DNA of 40,404 nucleotides from NCBI RefSeq assembly GCF_004684775.1, contig NZ_SRIC01000043.1, positions 1-40,404 on the forward strand. The letters run 5' to 3'. Under the pieces are notes generated by a model. That model saw only the letters and a list, made by a program, of their open reading frames with translations. It was not told where the DNA came from and made no database searches. Origin of the DNA: Streptomyces sp. MZ04 (GTDB lineage: Bacteria; Actinomycetota; Actinomycetes; Streptomycetales; Streptomycetaceae). The translations under genes and the position numbers were made by a program. Of this stretch, positions 38,485-40,404 are shown piece after piece (positions within the stretch are counted from its first letter, which is position 1; every line of letters begins with the position of its first letter).

Positions 38485-39876
38485 CTACCCGACATCGAGA
38501 CGCAGGAGATCTTCCTCCGTCTCACGCCGGACGATCACACGCGCCGCACCATTCTTGACCGCGACGACCGGCGGACGGAGGGCGTGGTTGTAGTTGCTCG
38601 CCATGGAGCGGCAGTACGCACCGGTCGCGGGCACGGCGATCAGATCGCCGGGAGCGAGGTCGGCGGGCAGGAACGCGTCCTTCACGACAATGTCCCCGCT
38701 CTCGCAGTGCTTGCCGACGACGCGTACGAGCATGGGCTCGGCGTCGGACTCGCGCGACACCAGGGCGACGCTGTACTCGGCGTCGTAGAGCGCGGTGCGG
38801 ATGTTGTCGGACATGCCGCCGTCGACGGAGACGTACGTACGCAGCCCGTCGAGCGGCTTGACGGTGCCGACCTCGTACAGAGTGAAGGCGGTGGGCCCGA
38901 CGATGGCGCGCCCCGGCTCGACGGAGATACGAGGAGTGCGGAGCCCGGCGGCCTCGCACTCCCGCGTCACGATCTCGCCCAGCGCCTTGGCGATCTCGTG
39001 CGGCTCACGGGGGTCGTCGTCGGAGGTGTACGCGATACCGAGCCCGCCACCGAGGTCGATCTCGGGAAGCTCGACACCGTGCTCGTCACGGATCTCGGCG
39101 AGCAGCTGCACGACGCGCCGCGCGGAGACCTCGAAGCCGGCCATGTCGAAGATCTGCGACCCGATGTGACTGTGAACCCCGATGAGCTCGAGCCCATCGA
39201 GCTGGAGGGCCCGCCGCACGGCCTCGGCGGCCTGCCCCCCGGCGAGGGCGATGCCGAACTTCTGGTCCTCGTGGGCGGTGGCGATGAACTCGTGCGTGTG
39301 CGCTTCCACCCCGACGGTGACGCGAATCTGCACGGGCTGCCGCTTGCCGAGCCGCTCGGCGATGTGGGCGACGCGCACGATCTCCTGGAAGGAGTCGAGA
39401 ACGATGCGTCCCACGCCGGCCTCGATGGCCCGCTCGATTTCGCCCTCGCTCTTGTTGTTGCCGTGGAAGGCGATGCGATCGGCGGGCATCCCGGCGTCGA
39501 GGGCGGTGGCGAGCTCGCCGCCGGAGCAGACGTCGAGGTTCAGCCCTTCCTCGTGCAGCCAGCGCACGACGGCGCGCGAGAGGAAGGCCTTGCCCGCGTA
39601 GAAGACATCGGCGTCGGTGCCGAAGGCGCCGCGCCAGGCGTGGCAGCGGGCGCGGAAGTCGGCCTCGTCGAGGAAGTAGGCGGGGGTGCCGAACTCCTCG
39701 GCGAGCCGGGTCACTTCGATGCCGCCGACGGTGACGACACCGTCCGCGCCGCGGGTGACGGTCTGCGACCAGACCTTCGGGTCGAGGGAGTTCAGGTCGG
39801 CGGGCGGCGCGGTGTAGTGCCCTTCGGGCAGTACGTCGGCGTGGCGGGGCCCGGCGGGGTGTGCGGAACGGCTCAT
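38485..39876 (-). CDS. lysA: diaminopimelate decarboxylase
   Basis: A 463-residue PLP enzyme of alanine-racemase fold, turning meso-diaminopimelate into lysine, the last step of the pathway. The PLP Lys is in [14 protein letters not shown] near residue 77, the glycine-rich phosphate site is [12 protein letters not shown] near residue 272, EPGRAIVGP near 318, and the dimer-contributed Cys is in [12 protein letters not shown]. The family length is normal. Its ribosome site is weak (GAGAGAG). It follows the ArgS-related gene by 39 nt, echoing the argS-lysA pair of corynebacteria. Confidence 0.96.
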   Translation of the reverse strand: MSRSAHPAGPRHADVLPEGHYTAPPADLNSLDPKVWSQTVTRGADGVVTVGGIEVTRLAEEFGTPAYFLDEADFRARCHAWRGAFGTDADVFYAGKAFLSRAVVRWLHEEGLNLDVCSGGELATALDAGMPADRIAFHGNNKSEGEIERAIEAGVGRIVLDSFQEIVRVAHIAERLGKRQPVQIRVTVGVEAHTHEFIATAHEDQKFGIALAGGQAAEAVRRALQLDGLELIGVHSHIGSQIFDMAGFEVSARRVVQLLAEIRDEHGVELPEIDLGGGLGIAYTSDDDPREPHEIAKALGEIVTRECEAAGLRTPRISVEPGRAIVGPTAFTLYEVGTVKPLDGLRTYVSVDGGMSDNIRTALYDAEYSVALVSRESDAEPMLVRVVGKHCESGDIVVKDAFLPADLAPGDLIAVPATGAYCRSMASNYNHALRPPVVAVKNGAARVIVRRETEEDLLRLDVG

Positions 39877-39915
39877 GTCGCGGTCGTCTCTCTCACGGTG
39901 TCACTGGTGACGGTG

Positions 39916-40404
39916 TCACAGATGTTCGGGTGCGCTGATGCCGAGCAGGGACAGGCCACCGGCGAGCACCGTCCCGGCGGCTTCGGCGAGCGCGAGCCGG
40001 GCGCGGTGGGCGGCCAGGGGTTTCTCGTCACCGCGCGGCAGGACGGACGGCTGAAAGGCGAGGAAGGCGTCGGCGGTGTCGACGAGGTGCCGGGCGAGGC
40101 GATCGGGCGCGTGCTGCCGGGCGGCGGAGGCGAGGACGCGGGGGTAGTCACCGATGGCGTCGACCAGGGCCCGCCCTTCTTCTACGTCTTCTACGTCACC
40201 GGGGGCGGCGTCGAAGCCGAGGGCGGCGGCGTTGCGTGTGAGGGCGCGGGTGCGGGAGTGGGCGTACCGCACGCGGAAGAGGGGGTTGCTCTCGCGCTGG
40301 GCGAGGTGCTGCTCGGCCGGCTCGATCCGAGGGCGGTCGTGCGCGGCCGGGTACAGCAGGGCCCAGCGGGCGGCGTCGCGGCCGAGGGGGGTGGGGTCCC
40401 CCGG
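39916..40404 (-). CDS. nrtL: ArgS-related anticodon-binding (DALR) protein, C-terminal part
   Basis: The frame is open to the window edge, giving 162 C-terminal residues. The fragment contains LGRDAARWALLYPA, then QRESNPLFRVRYAHSRTRAL, which matches the anticodon-binding DALR domain of arginyl-tRNA synthetase (compare YVQYAHAR), and ends GLSLLGISAPEHL. The Asn/Pro-rich RESNPLF junction and short C-terminus look more like the streptomycete NrtL paralogue than the main ArgS. The catalytic HIGH and KMSK regions lie outside the window, so a true argS cannot be excluded. It heads the lysA-hom-thrC group here. Confidence 0.7.
   Translation of the reverse strand, partial: PGDPTPLGRDAARWALLYPAAHDRPRIEPAEQHLAQRESNPLFRVRYAHSRTRALTRNAAALGFDAAPGDVEDVEEGRALVDAIGDYPRVLASAARQHAPDRLARHLVDTADAFLAFQPSVLPRGDEKPLAAHRARLALAEAAGTVLAGGLSLLGISAPEHL

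Overview
This is a high-GC actinobacterial chromosome segment, almost certainly Streptomyces. The evidence is strong third-position GC bias, frequent GTG/TTG starts, a ChiS/ChiR-ChiC chitinase locus, NucS in the mismatch-repair role, a very long Rho with an Arg/Asp/Gly-rich insert, and a GC-rich intergenic repeat I know from many Streptomyces genomes. The gene order follows the S. coelicolor SCO5389 to SCO5352 interval as I remember it. I saw no rRNA, tRNA, CRISPR array, insertion sequence, prophage or biosynthetic cluster. I noticed no TTA codons, though I did not check every codon.

Left part (1-11.5 kb), mixed strands, mostly single genes: an ABC-2 permease and the last codons of its upstream partner; a small CxxC/HxxxC protein; a luciferase-like oxidoreductase; an SCO5389-family protein preceded by a 13-codon leader ORF, opposite nucS; a membrane-anchored STAND-like ATPase with a Thr/Pro repeat tail; a STAS protein lacking the usual phospho-serine; 3-hydroxybutyryl-CoA dehydrogenase; a TetR regulator divergent from a DrrAB-type ABC exporter; a PduO-type cobalamin adenosyltransferase; and a small membrane protein whose C-terminus is made by a dispersed repeat.

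Middle (11.7-15.6 kb): chiS-chiR-chiC, a two-component system next to the secreted CBM2-FnIII-GH18 chitinase. The chiC promoter carries two 12-bp direct repeats.

Right part (15.6-40.4 kb), all on the minus strand. In transcription order: nrtL(partial)-lysA-hom-thrC-thrB-rho-LCP-rpmE-prfA-prmC-tsaC-LMW-PTP-like-glyA-wecA-like-atpI-atpBEFHAGDC-DUF2550. It covers aspartate-family amino acids, transcription termination, translation termination, tRNA t6A modification, one-carbon metabolism, a polyprenyl-phosphate sugar transferase and the F1Fo ATP synthase. The rpmE-prfA-prmC-tsaC-PTP-glyA-atp order is shared with Bacillus and, in part, Mycobacterium.

Most of the window is conserved housekeeping DNA, and I do not see an obvious new multi-gene system. 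The best leads are three family members with altered active-site or phospho-acceptor residues (Cys to Ser in the phosphatase-like protein, Ser to Ala in the STAS protein, Lys to Arg in the Walker A of the ATPase), a leader ORF plus hairpin before the SCO5389-family gene, a Rex/CRP-like dyad on the atp promoter, SigR-type promoters at rpmE and possibly rho, a ~315-nt rho leader, and an internal duplication in the ATP synthase delta subunit.
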